Translations under genes and position numbers: made by a program | Assembly: GCA_033439795.1 (NCBI GenBank) | Contig: JAUTDP010000005.1 | Location: forward strand, 1,579,001 to 1,643,000 | Length of the DNA stretch: 64,000 nucleotides | From: Sordaria brevicollis | Lineage: Eukaryota; Ascomycota; Sordariomycetes; Sordariales; Sordariaceae | Reading direction: 5' to 3' | Part shown: positions 11,115 through 22,384 of the stretch, one piece after another | Position numbering within the stretch: position 1 is the first letter of the stretch | Layout: each line of letters starts with the position of its first letter | Notes under the pieces: generated by a model | Database searches by the model: none | Told to the model about the DNA's origin: nothing | What the model saw: only the letters and a program-made list of their open reading frames with translations

Positions 11115-12841
11115 ATGAGCACCGCCATTGCCATGGCCGCGTCTCCGGCTCCTCACGACAGGCCAAGCTACGGCTCCGACGTCTCTGCCTCTGCGTCCAC
11201 CGCTGCGCCCGCTTCCACATCGTCGCCCAGCGCGCAACGAACGGCCGCTGTACCACCACCGCCGCCCCCATCCTCTTCGAACCCGAATGCGCCAGCTCCC
11301 CGGTCAGGTAGTGGCAGCCCCCGAGCTGTGGGTGCGACACCCGCTGCACACAAGTCCTCTCCACCCAGCGCGTAAGTAATCTCCTTTTTTTTGATTGTCT
11401 GCATCTGTCTGTCTGTTGTCGTCTTCTTCTCCTTCTCCTCCTTCCATCTTGTCGTCTCGACATTTGTCTTCTGCTATTGCTATCGGCCAGTCACTAATCA
11501 GCTCGTCATCTTCGATACTACAGTTCTCGCAGCGCTGGTGGCTCGGCGCCCAGGATCATTGTCAAGAAGGAACCAGGCTCGCCTGAAGCACAACAACAAC
11601 AGCAACCACCACCACCACCACCTCCCACTGCCAGGCACCGACCCAGCAGACTGGATCTTTCCAAGAACACAAGTACCAACAACAGCGTTCCAGGCTCTGC
11701 GCGACCTCTCACTGCCCGTGACACCAGCGGACTCGGAATCAAAGAAGTCGGTATTGCTTGCCTATCGCCCGGTTTCGTCACACACGACCCTCTCATGAAG
11801 GAGCAAGTACACCGCAGTATGAGTGTGAAGGAGCAGCAGAAACGGATCATTGAATCCAGGTTACAACAACAATCGGCTGGCTTCAAGGCCCCTGAGCTGC
11901 CGGATAGGGAGAAGGATGGAGGTCACTTTGCCGCAAAGACACCAGGCCTGGCAAGGAAGCGTGGCCCTCCTCCAGGATTGAGCATTGTCGCTCCTTCCCA
12001 CGAGCAGTTCGCCAACGAAAGGGTTATCCAGTCTGCGCCTCTCGGCCAGTCCTTCCCCGGCAGACAGAACCCTCACCCGTTGACCCGGCATCTCATGAAC
12101 CATAGTTCGAACCTCGCCAGCACATCGCACATCCACCATGTGCCTGCCAAGCAGACGAACAACAGACTGCCGCCGATCTCAGATGTCTTTGGTCAGGGTC
12201 TGTCTGGCCATCCGGATTCAAGTGGACATGCCCTCTTCGCTAGCCAGAGTCACAGCCACGGACCGCTGGCATCACCTCACCACCCACCGCCGCCTCCACC
12301 GCCGCAACCTCAGCCCCCGACGTCTGCTAGGCCAAGGGAGTACAAGTCCGCCGAGGAAGCACAGCAGGACCTAGCGGCTGGCCGAACAGAACTACTGCCA
12401 AAGTATGTACACTACAACAGCAGCAACAGTCAACACCAACCCCCGACACCGCCATCTCCCCCCAACGGCCCAGCGCATCACCACGCACCACCGCCACCAA
12501 CATATTTGCCTTCTACGCACGCATCCTCCTCCCAAAGAGGCCCGCCCTCTCATATTAGTAATATGACTGACGCCAGCCGAAGCGCCAGTAACAATACTCC
12601 CGGCAATAATTATGGCAGCAGCAACATGCACAGCAACACGCTTCCCTCGTCGTCTGCTCCTAAGAGGAGGACGCGGGCCGAGTACGAGGAAGGTGGGACC
12701 CCCCCGCTTGGTAATGGGAGGGCGCCACAGAGGAGGTCAGGGCCGTTTGGCGAAGGAAGAGACAGTCCCGAGACGCAAAGGGCCAAGAAGGAGGAATTCA
12801 TCAGGCTTTGCGAAAGAGCCTGGGATCTTTTCCACTCATGA
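11115..12841 (+). CDS. Pro/Gln/Ser-rich conserved fungal protein, function unknown
   Basis: Two exons, 11115-11371 and 11524-12841, join in frame to 524 residues. The intron has a gtaagt donor and a cag acceptor. Exon 1 is Ala/Ser/Pro-rich. Exon 2 begins with a basic IIVKKEPGSPE stretch (sumoylation-like VKKEP) and a Gln/Pro run. It continues with a better-ordered block (DTSGLGIKEVGIACLSPGF, then EQQKRIIESRLQQQ), which I regard as the conserved core. A long low-complexity region follows, with polyproline near 12289-12320, His-rich parts and a basic KRRTRAEYEEG. The extreme C-terminus, EEFIRLCERAWDLFHS, looks like a short conserved helix. Composition suggests a nuclear regulatory or scaffold protein, but I do not recognise the family. 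The ATG at 11115 is the first in frame, and a long leader precedes it. Confidence 0.75.
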
Positions 12842-14933
12842 TCATCACTTACTACTGTTTACCGTTATCATACCCACATTATGCACAATTTCAATTACAT
12901 AGCTGCACTAATAAGGTTCAAGCTTTGACCTTCCCTCTTTTTTCTACAACTTCTTCCACTACCTCTTATCACCACTACGGCCACCACCGCCACCACCAAA
13001 TGTTCTCCTTTCACAATCATATCTTCTTCTTTTTCCTATGTCTTCAAATGGGTGGGTGGCATTGGTATGGCGACCAGGACCGGTATGGGCTGGGGGATGT
13101 GCGCGTGTGATGGATGGATGGGCTGGCTGGGCTGCCTATGGCTACTTGGGCGGCCACATCTCTTCAAGGTTTAGGTCTTGATTTATTATTTTATCATGTC
13201 TGAGTTTTGATGTAAAGGGACGGATGTACTGGAACTGGGACTGGACTGGACCGGATTAATATTCTGGGCGGACGTTGAGGACGCTGAAAAATCGTAGCTT
13301 ATATCAAGAGCTATATTGATCACCACATGGTTCGTTGATTTTGGGTGTTTGTGTTTAAAGGGAGGCTGGAGAAAAGTGAAAGGGGAGACTTTATGTATTG
13401 TATGTACTAAGCACAAGAGACTTTGATAAGTCACTGTTATCATCGATATGTAGTTCTCTTATATCTGATTATCTTACAATACCTCTTTGTATGTGTCCAT
13501 CGTAGGTTTACAACTGGTGGATGTTCTAAGACCGATGTTAATTAATCTTCTGATCGCATAAGCTCTCACACTCGGTAAAGTATGTAGATCAGCATGTTTA
13601 ACAAAATGTCATGGTAGCAACAAAAAGGGTCCAGAAAATTCATCCAGTTACTCCGTTGATGCTCTATGCTAAGTCACGCTACCTCTTTTTCTACTGCATG
13701 GCGTCGCTGGTTTCTATACCACGGCAGCCAGGTCAATGCTTCCTTCCTTTTTGTGATTGATCCCAAAGTTGAGGTCCAGGTGTCCCGTTTTACGTAGGGA
13801 CCCCATCTATTAGGACTTTCAGTTTTTACACCCACTTGTCTTTTAACTCTGGTTACTTTCCCCGTCTACCTACTTATCCTCCCCACCATTCCGTTTCCGC
13901 CTTCCTTCCTCTTATCCTTCGTCCGTCCCGAAGCCAAATCCCGGAGTGAAAGACAGGATTGCTCATTGCCCATTTGCCTAACAGCAGACACTATAGATCG
14001 AACTCAATTTCCAGAAATCATGCGTAAACGATGCGTCCTATAGACATAGTCTGCTAACGTGCCCATTTCATCCAGTCTTGGGTGGCTGGGACACGGGATC
14101 GAGTGGTCTTTCCGTTCTTCCCCTTCTTCTTCTTCCCCCCTTGAGGTTCCTCCATCATGACCCGTTTTCTTTTTTTCCGGCCGACTGACACTTGGCTGTT
14201 TGGTCTGCCAGGCGTGAGGATTGGTCGTAGCGTAACTTCGTTATACTTCCAGAAACAGCGAGCAGGTGTTTAAGTGCTTTGTTGCGCTCCTTCTATTGTT
14301 AGGCCAGCAGGAGGGTTGTCGTTCATCGAACGACTTTCAATTATTTGAGTTGTTCTCCTTTTTGAGCTCGTCAATTAGGGTCGTTATAGGGCCAGGAACA
14401 AAGACACTTTCAAACAAGGGTCGTGCCCTACAGTATTGTCCTTGGGTTTGCTGGCGATCGTGATGACAAACCCGTCCCCGTGGTGATCCTCGGCGTGGGA
14501 GATTCGTTGGCTGATACCTTGATTTGCTTGCCCTTCCAGTTCGTTCCACGAACTGGATATCGCTGCTCCGTCGGTGTTCAACATCCGCGTCTTGCCTACT
14601 TGTCATTGGCCCTTTGTAGGCTAAGGCACTCGATTGCTCAAGTACACCTCGAACCTGTCTAGTATCATACCAGGCCCTACGATATACCATACAGCTTGGT
14701 AGCCACATGTATTGGGTCTCGGCCGGAATTTCCCGAGCGCTTTTCGGTACGATCCTGACCACGCCGTTGCGGTTGCCGCTACACAAGGCCGGCATCATCA
14801 CTACGTGGTGAATTGTGCAGTCGAACGAGTCACTTAAGTAACTTCTAGCACAGAGGGCTTCGAGGCATCTATTGAGCCATTATGGTATTTGGAGCTATGC
14901 AAAAGATTGGTGCTATAGAGAAATAGCAAGTCC
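12842..14933. other. Convergent intergenic region
   Basis: The 2.1 kb between the stops of the 11115 gene (+) and SNF5 (-) must hold both 3' UTRs. Pyrimidine-rich runs occur around 12930-13040 and 13850-13925. No open frame with recognisable content. The 154-codon minus frame at 14337-14801 lacks any family feature. Confidence 0.5.
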
Positions 14934-16982
14934 TTAGTGCTGTCTGCGTACCACGAACGATCCTTGGCCAGGTGTGAACTGCTGGTTGGATATTACTGAT
15001 GGCGGAAGCGGCTCTCCCCCGTTAGCCGGAGGTGGAGGAGCCGGCCCGGTAGCATCGTCACCGCCAGCCGCAGCTCCAGATCCAGCGGTCGTTGGCGGCG
15101 TCGCCACCTTGATGGTCAGGTTGTGTTGCGAACCGGCAGCTGGAGTGGTGGGTGGGGGACCCATGGAGCCAGGCAGTGCTATACTTGGGGCTCTTTGGTT
15201 GCCGGGGGTCCCAGAGCCAGACGGAACCGGTGTTGGGGGTTTCATCCTGCCACCATCTCGTCCTCCTTGTATGATCCTCCGCAGCCTAGCAGGGCTAACC
15301 CGAAGGGTAACAATGTGCTGCTGCTGTTGCAAAGGCTCTTCGGTCTCTTCCCGCGTGGCTTCCCTTCCAAACCTACGCGACATCCTGGTCTCGTGATGAT
15401 GGATAATGGTTTCTGGTGTTTCCGACCGCCCAATGTTTGCCATGCGCTGAGCAGCAGCAGTAGCGGCCCCGCGCATTCCACGCGTCCTTGCGGTTCCTCC
15501 TTGGGGAACAGACATGGCGGGCGAGTCTGGGGCAGAGTCCATACTGTCTTCGGAATCGGAAAGGTCTCCGTCGCGGATGATGCGCCTGCCCCTTCCAGGA
15601 CCACCCGTGGGCGCCACTGGCCCTGTTGTCTTCTTGAAGAGCCGGCTGTCTTCGATATCCAGGACTCCACCGGGAATCACTGAAGATACAATGGCTGTCC
15701 GAATTGTCCTTTGCCTTTCCTTGAGATCGGGCAGCTGGGGCCCACCGCGTCTGTTGACGGATCGTTTTTGCCTGCGTTGCTCGCGCGAGAACATGGTCTC
15801 GGTTCGTTCCAGTTCCGCCTCTGTGTTCTCGTAGAGGTAAGGAGCGTAGTCCTTTTGCTGCTGGTTGGGTCGCAGCGTGTATGGGATCGGGGTTGGGAGG
15901 AAGGCGGCCGTGAGGTCTGGATCCTCGATAGGGCGCCCGTCGAAGGGATGTCCTACACTATAGAGACTGCGGGTGAAGAGCTGCGTCTGCTCGCGGATAC
16001 AGTGAGCGATGGCCGTAGTGAATTCTCCCGAAAGAGATAGCTCGTCGGCCATTCTCGCGGCGAATTCCTCTGGTGAGTTCATCGGATTGTTGATATCCCA
16101 CTCGAACTGGTCCACCAGCGTGTGCTCCTTAATGGTGATGTTCAGCTTGATCAAAATCCTCATGTCATCATTCTTATATGCCGAGTATGGTAATTCGGGG
16201 TCCAAGGCGTCCTCCTCTGAATGGACAAAGGGGTAAAAGTCCTGAAGCTGCTCCACCATCTGCGTAACCACCTGCTCATGAACGTGCTTGTCCATAGGCG
16301 GCTTCAACCCCATGTCCTCGACCAACTGTGAGGCAAAGACTTCGACGGGAATGAGGCGCTCGTGGAGGTTAAAAGTGAATGTGTCGCGTAGTTTCACTTT
16401 ATCCCAGTCAACATCTATCCTGATGGGCACCAGCTCCTCGTGTTGTTCGGCTTGCTTCTTGACGTCCTTGCGACTGAACTTGAGTGGCGGCGTCGTCCGC
16501 TTGCCCGGCCGAGGCTTTTGAGAAGGGTATACGAGCTTGACGGGCGGCCCGCCGCCTGTTTCTGTAAGTCCGTTCCCGTAACCACTGTAACCCTGGCCAT
16601 AGAGCTGGGCTGGAGGTACTTTGTTCCGACTATCGCGACTGGTCATTGACTTGTACCAGTCCACTCGTGCCAGCCTGTTGCTCATATCCTGGTTCAGGGC
16701 CTTTTGCGAATCCTTCAGAGCGGCGGCGTGAATCAGGTCGCGCGTGACAAAACGGTCAACAAGGACCCTGTTTAGACTATCCTTGTCGCGTTGGATAACA
16801 GGCGGCGTTGCGCCATCTTGAGGGCTACCAGCCTTGGAGGCTGCGGACGGGGCCTGAGAAGCGGAGGCGGCAGGCGTCCCGGAAGCATTGAGCGAAGACG
16901 AGGCATTGGCAGAAGACGCGCCAGCCTCAGCGCCGGCACTGCCAGAGGCCATGGCCGAGGCAGAAGACAGCGAGGCGGCCAT
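14934..16982 (-). CDS. SNF5: SNF5/SMARCB1-type SWI/SNF chromatin remodelling subunit
   Basis: Intron-less 682-residue core subunit of the SWI/SNF chromatin-remodelling complex (INI1/SMARCB1 family), which contacts the nucleosome acidic patch. The N-terminal ~60 residues are Ala/Ser low complexity. A conserved fungal segment follows (KDSQKALNQDMSNRLARVDWYKS). The SNF5 homology region (about residues 185-385) holds both repeats: VPIRIDVDWDKVKLRDTF, then ILIKLNITIKEHTLVDQFEW and EEFAARMADELSLSGEF with a TAIAHCIREQ helix. The C-terminus is Ser/Asp-, Arg- and Pro-rich and probably disordered, with SDSEDSMDS-type acidic sites. I see no GATA finger, which some fungal SNF5 homologues carry. The start is the first ATG (16980-16982). 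It diverges from the PA2G4-like gene. Confidence 0.95.
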   Translation of the reverse strand: MAASLSSASAMASGSAGAEAGASSANASSSLNASGTPAASASQAPSAASKAGSPQDGATPPVIQRDKDSLNRVLVDRFVTRDLIHAAALKDSQKALNQDMSNRLARVDWYKSMTSRDSRNKVPPAQLYGQGYSGYGNGLTETGGGPPVKLVYPSQKPRPGKRTTPPLKFSRKDVKKQAEQHEELVPIRIDVDWDKVKLRDTFTFNLHERLIPVEVFASQLVEDMGLKPPMDKHVHEQVVTQMVEQLQDFYPFVHSEEDALDPELPYSAYKNDDMRILIKLNITIKEHTLVDQFEWDINNPMNSPEEFAARMADELSLSGEFTTAIAHCIREQTQLFTRSLYSVGHPFDGRPIEDPDLTAAFLPTPIPYTLRPNQQQKDYAPYLYENTEAELERTETMFSREQRRQKRSVNRRGGPQLPDLKERQRTIRTAIVSSVIPGGVLDIEDSRLFKKTTGPVAPTGGPGRGRRIIRDGDLSDSEDSMDSAPDSPAMSVPQGGTARTRGMRGAATAAAQRMANIGRSETPETIIHHHETRMSRRFGREATREETEEPLQQQQHIVTLRVSPARLRRIIQGGRDGGRMKPPTPVPSGSGTPGNQRAPSIALPGSMGPPPTTPAAGSQHNLTIKVATPPTTAGSGAAAGGDDATGPAPPPPANGGEPLPPSVISNQQFTPGQGSFVVRRQH

Positions 16983-18532
16983 GAAGAGTCGCAATCGCTA
17001 TGCGTCGCCGTATCGGTCGGTCGCGTGTTCGACTAGAGACGCAGAAATGAACGGTATGAATAGTGGCTGTCAATGCTGGGTAGCTAGCTACCGGGTAGCT
17101 CTATAGTCGTGATGATGTTGCTGTAAATCCAATGAACTTGGGATCTGGACAGGTCGCGTTGTGTCGAGGTTACCTCTGACCGAAATCCCGTCGATGCGCT
17201 GGGGCCAGTGGAAGGGGCAGCTGGTTGGCGATATTCCGTCTTGGGTTTCGCGTTTCGTGGTCGTCGTGATGCGATGCAGGCTAAGCTGTGCCAAATCTCG
17301 TCCGTCGTCTGTTGCTTCTCGAGGTGGTGATATGTTTGTCCTTTCTGTCAGCTTCCAATTTTGGGACTGAAGATGAGATGAGGCTGGGCTGCGGGATACA
17401 CCACTAGCGATATGCTCGAGTAAGGTGAAGTCGGTACACGGCAACGAGGAGGTAGAGGTAGCGAGGCAACTGAACTTTGGCACCGAGGGCGCACGGCGCA
17501 TCTCTCACTGACAGGCTGGAGGCTGACAGGCAATTGGATGCCGCCAAAAGGTGAGAGCGACTAGCGAATGCACTGCTGTTCCTGACCAATGGAACAACAG
17601 CAAAAGACAGCCGTGCCCCAGACAAGGACTTGTGTCAGTCGCCCATAAGTACTCAGTACTTTCTTCCTAGTAGCGACTATGCGCAATGTCAGGTACTCAA
17701 AACTTCTCAGCTCATGGCCAAAGCGGATCTCTTTCTGCCAGGGCAGTTCTGTCTTGGCGCGCCTGAACCCGTGTCACTGTCATTGTCTGCGCTTTCCTCA
17801 ATGTCGATGAAGACTCGCGGCAGGCTTCTTTATGCCGTGCCATTGTGCTGCAGTGCCGCGAGGCCTGCCCCAGAACAGCAGAACTCGATGGTCGCCAACG
17901 TGGACTTGCGCCGGTGCAATCGTGAAGTGGTTGCGAACTTGGGAATTCCGAAGCGAGAAAATGGTCCAGGCTGATGAAAGGCAGTGAAAGTGCGCAGCAT
18001 GCGATCCAAACCGGAAAACGCTCCTCAGCAACAGGCAGAAAGTCCGCCAAAGCGGTCGTCGCAATTGTCGTAGGTACTTAGGTCCAAAAGAGTCCCTTGG
18101 AATCGCAATGACAATCGCAAAGAACTCGAATTGAGTTCATCGTCATAATCGCTGGATTTGGCTGGATTCCGTACAATTACATAGGAACAGTGGAGCACAC
18201 AAATTCAATCCAATCCAATGACAGCAGGCCGTGAGCATTGAGCACAGGGCGGACGAGCACAAGACCCAGACCCAGCCAGACCTAGAGAAAGAACCCCCTC
18301 CCCCGCCTTCACAAAATCCAGCGAGCAAAGCAAAATCGCACGCTTCAGGCAGGTCCACCTCGAAGCTCCCGAACTTTGCTGTTTTTCCTCTTTCTTTCTT
18401 TCTTTCTTTCCACTCTCCACCATCCACATATCCCCAAGGTAGCCTCAACACCCGCCCAATCTTTAACGTCGTCCATTCATTCTAAGATTTAGTTACTACA
18501 GTAAACAGTCTATCGCTGTACATTTGTTCAAA
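16983..18532. promoter_or_regulatory. Divergent promoter region SNF5 / PA2G4-like
   Basis: 1.55 kb between two outward-facing ATGs. It contains a (CTTT)5 tract at 18390-18410, close to the PA2G4-like start, consistent with the CT-rich tracts often seen just upstream of highly expressed fungal genes. No reading frame with recognisable content. The shared-regulation idea is inference. Confidence 0.5.
18390..18410 (+). repeat. (CTTT)5 microsatellite
   Basis: Five and a quarter CTTT units about 120 bp before the ATG of the PA2G4-like gene, probably in its 5' UTR or core promoter. Confidence 0.8.
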
Positions 18533-20078
18533 ATGGCGTCCGAGGCCCCCAAGCAGGAGATTGGTTAGTTGCAAAATAAGGAAGCCGAGCTGCTGCAAGC
18601 ATTGGAGCTTTCCTCTTCCGTTCACTTTCCCTACCTCTAGTCCTCTACCTACTTCTTCCCTCCTCCAGCTGCGCGGCACTTTGAGAGGTTGGCGTCTAAA
18701 CTCTCCTATCTTGTCCCTTGTCGTCCACATGGCAGAGCCGGCCCTTGCCTGTTGTCGGCTTGCTCGTGTTTATGCGCCCATATGCTCTTCAAAGGCTGAC
18801 CCTTGCTGCTAGACTACTCCCTCAACAACCCCGATACCCTCACCAAGTACAAGACCGCTGCTCAGATCTCTGAGAAGGTCCTTGCTGAGGTTTCCAAGCT
18901 CGTTGCCGCCGGCGAGAAGATCGTCACCATCTGCGAGAAGGGCGACAAGCTCATCGAGGAGGAGCTTGCCAAGGTCTACCGCGGCAAGAAGATCACCAAG
19001 GGTTTCTCCCACCCCACCACCGTCTCCCCCGCCGCTTTTGTCACCCCCTACACTCCCTTGACCACCGACGAGAAGGAGGCTGCCGTCGAGATCCAGGCCG
19101 GTGAGCCCGTCAAGATCCAGCTCGGTGCTCAGATCGATGGCTTCGGCTCCATTGTTTGCGACACCGTCATTGCCCCCGCCAAGGAACAGACCGACGATGT
19201 TATCGAGGGTCGCAATGCCGACCTGATGCTCGCCACCTACTACGCGAACGAGCTCCTCCTCCGCCTCATGGTTCCCCCCGGCCTCCTCGCTACCGGTACC
19301 GACGAGGAGAAGGCCAAGGCCGCCTCCCAGAAGCCTCCTTCGCAGGCCAAGATCACCGACCTTCTCCAGAAGGTTGTCCAGGCCTACGACTGCAACCTTG
19401 TCGAGAGCACCACCTCGTGGCTTTTTGACCGCAACGAGATTGAGGGCAAGAAGAAGATTGTCATTGCCCCCGGCGAGAACACCAAGGGCGAGGGTGTCCC
19501 CGAGGTTGGCGAGGTCTGGGGTGTCGAGATGGGCGTCAGCTTGGGATCTGGCAAGGTCAAGCAGTTCGAGAACCGTACAACCCTCCACCGTCGCACCACC
19601 ACCACCTATGCTCTCAAGCGCCCCAGCTCCCGCAAGCTTCTTTCCGAGGTCCAGAAGAAGTTCGGCACTTTCCCCTTCAGCTTGAGGCAGCTTGAGGATG
19701 AGCGTGACGCCAAGTCCGGTGTTATTGAGTGCGTCCGCGGCAACGTCTTCCGCGCGTACGAGGTTGTTGGTGACAAGGACAACTCCCCTGTCGCCAGACT
19801 CCTTACTACTGTCGGTAAGTATCGAGATTTGTTAACCCACATATTTCCAGTGGCAGCCCAGCTAACCCACGTAAATAGCCATCACCAAGAACGGCCTCAC
19901 TAAGCTTGGTGCCGCTCCTGCCCTCGACCTCTCCAAGTTCAAGACCGACAAGAAGATCGAGGATGAGGAGATTCTCGCCATCCTTGCCCAGCCCCTCGCT
20001 AGGAACACTGGCAGCAAGAACAAGAACAAGAAGAAGAAGACTGCCAAGAAGGAGGGCGAGAAGGCCGAGGAGGAGTAA
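18533..20078 (+). CDS. PA2G4/Ebp1-type methionine aminopeptidase-like protein
   Basis: Three exons, 18533-18563, 18813-19814 and 19879-20078, give 410 residues. The family (human PA2G4/Ebp1, fission yeast Cdb4 curved-DNA-binding protein) has the M24 'pita-bread' fold without peptidase activity. It binds ribosomes near the exit tunnel and also RNA and DNA. Visible features are DYSLNNPDTLTKYKTAAQI at the start, SHPTTVSPAAFVTPYTPL, the QLGAQIDGFGSIVCDT segment, and a lysine-rich C-terminal tail (KNKNKKKKTAKK) for nucleic-acid contact. Exon 1 encodes only ten codons. The 249-nt first intron has a gctgac branch site and the second ends ctaac...tag. Codon use is strongly C-ending, as in abundant translation proteins, and this produces a long antisense shadow frame. 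Confidence 0.93.
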
Positions 20079-22384
20079 ATGGGAGTGTGAACAGGATAGG
20101 CTGTAATAGTCTGGTATATGGATTAATGTGGAAAGTTGGGCTGCTTTAGCTCGAAAGTTGCTTGCCTTTCTGGCTAATTCCGGTGCATCTTTTGGGGTGT
20201 GGTTTTCAGATGGAGCCTTCGGTTCGGCACGCTTTGCATCTCCGTGGCATCACAACAGGACATCACGCCAGCAACAACCGGTCCCATGAGGTCAGGAGGG
20301 AACCCATAGAAGGTGGGAGGATTTACCCCCCGTGACGAACCTCCATCAGCGTGATATATTTTCTTTTTGGCTTATCAGTGCCATAGTTATGCTTTGGCCC
20401 CCCATTAGCATCCATTCGTGAGCGTTCAGCTGGGGTATATCTGTTCAAGACAGGATGGCGTCCGCTAAGTGACCACCCAACACACCATTCCAAGTTAGTG
20501 TTCAAGAATTTCGAGGCAAATATACCAAAATACATTGTATAGGTGGAAGGACAAAACGAGTTGTGAATCTAATAGCCAGGCCACAGGCTTCCGTCTTTAC
20601 GGGTTTGCAAAAAATCGCCAGTTGATGTACGGATGCGTACACCCACGGTATTTGCCCGTTCAATGCCTGATGCACTTGCTAAGGACCATGATACGACACT
20701 TGGGTGGAAATTCAAACTCCCGTCCGTCACATAAGATATTGCAAGGCGCTAGACTCAGCCATTTCCGAAGTTGCCCCCAGTTACAAACACACAAAAACTG
20801 GGCTTGTTGCTGTTTGATGGACAGTTGTGTTCCTGTGGCATTACAAGTATTGCTCAGGTGCGTTCTGTATCGAGGCTTGGTGAATACCTATGTCGGGACG
20901 GACTGCGGAACGAGAGCATTGCTTCGACTTCTGCAGCTCCTTTTAACATTTACTTTAATGTGAGATTCCCCCCTAGAGATTCTTTCATCTACCATCTCTC
21001 CCATTATCCCACCCTCGCTCAAACAATATCAACCCCTTAGGAAAAATAAAGACAGAACCTACTGCAACAACTCGCAGTCGACGCTTCTTAGCGACATTCT
21101 GGTTTTCCGACCACAACAGCGTAACACAGCAACAACTCACCCATCTACTGCACAGTAGCCGCCCGCCTGAAAGCAAACCGAGGGCTTGAAACGTGCCCAT
21201 CGGAAAACCCTCTAGTTTGCGTCCGGGTGTTGCGGAAACGGCCAGTTAAGAACATCACATCCTGGCTGTATATATTCACTCCACGCTCATTACCACGAAA
21301 CCAGGTCCGACAAAGCCTCCGCGGCTGGACTGTTAGCCCGGAATCCCCAAATAATCGCGGGTTGAATCCTCCTGAAGCGTGCACAAAGTCCACGGCAGAC
21401 CTCTGAACGCAGGCTGCCAGGAGAAGTAAACAAAAAGTTGTGGCTGCGGGACCTATGAATCACGAATTACCTTCACCACACCTCACACAGGAATAACAGA
21501 ATAGCTGGGAAGCCAAGGTCGACAGCTCTAGCTATTAAAGAACAGGGAATTTACCCATCACTTCACTTGTAGGTTGAACCCCAATCCCTCCATCTTCACT
21601 TGTGCACTCATCACGCGGGTGTCCCGTCAAGAGCCAAGAGAAGGGAATGGAGTGAATGCCCTGGACGTGGGAAGGAGCAAACAATAGCTGCCCGTCCAGC
21701 AAAGTATCAATTTTAGGGGCTGTTGTGCGCTAACAACAACACTGGAGACCCCCTGAACTTGACATTCTTCTGGCAGCTATAACGTGCTGAGGGGCTTCCT
21801 GCAAGCATTGCGACACCTTCGGTTGCTGCCCCCTCTACTGCCTTTTACTGCCTCCTTATCCAAGCATCCCTCCTTTTCTCACGCTGCCTGACCTATTTAC
21901 AACCGTGAGGTCGGCCCCCCCTTCCTGCCGTCACCCCCAACAACAGCAGCGACCTGTATCGTCCTCCCTTTCCACTTTACCTTCTGTCTTTCCCCATTTG
22001 TTTCGGCCGTTTTCCACGCGTCCCATCGCCTCGGGCGCGGTCATCTCACCGTTATTTTTTTTTTCATCTGTGCGCAGAGCAGGTAACGCATCTACCGTCC
22101 TCCTATCGGTTACCTTTCTTATCGCGGCGATACTAACTGGCTGGCATAGGCGCGAGTGCACGCAGCGAAAGGGTCTCTCAGAGGTGTGCTTCAATCGAAG
22201 CTGCCCAAACATACCTCCCGGCGCCTGGGATCCGAAAAGGGATCAATAACCCGCGGTCCGGTCGACTCACCCATTGTTCACTTTTCGATCGACCTACGAC
22301 CTCCAAGTTGCGACCCGTACATCCCTCCACCAACACAGACATCCGCCAAAGACAAAGGAGGACCTTTCTTTTTGGCCATATCCC
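20079..22384. other. Intergenic / 5' leader of the Rco1-like gene
   Basis: 2.3 kb with no recognisable gene. The last ~500 bp are pyrimidine-rich (for example 21820-22060) and probably hold the promoter and leader of the PHD gene. The open frame upstream of 22385 starts with TTG and is not used in my model. Confidence 0.5.

Noticed and set aside
18809..19588. 259-codon minus-strand frame opposite the PA2G4-like gene
   Set aside because: It is a shadow caused by strong codon bias (Leu/Gly/Asp-rich antisense). The plus strand is a known family.
22274..22384. Upstream extension of the Rco1-like frame
   Set aside because: The frame starts with TTG. The first ATG is at 22385.
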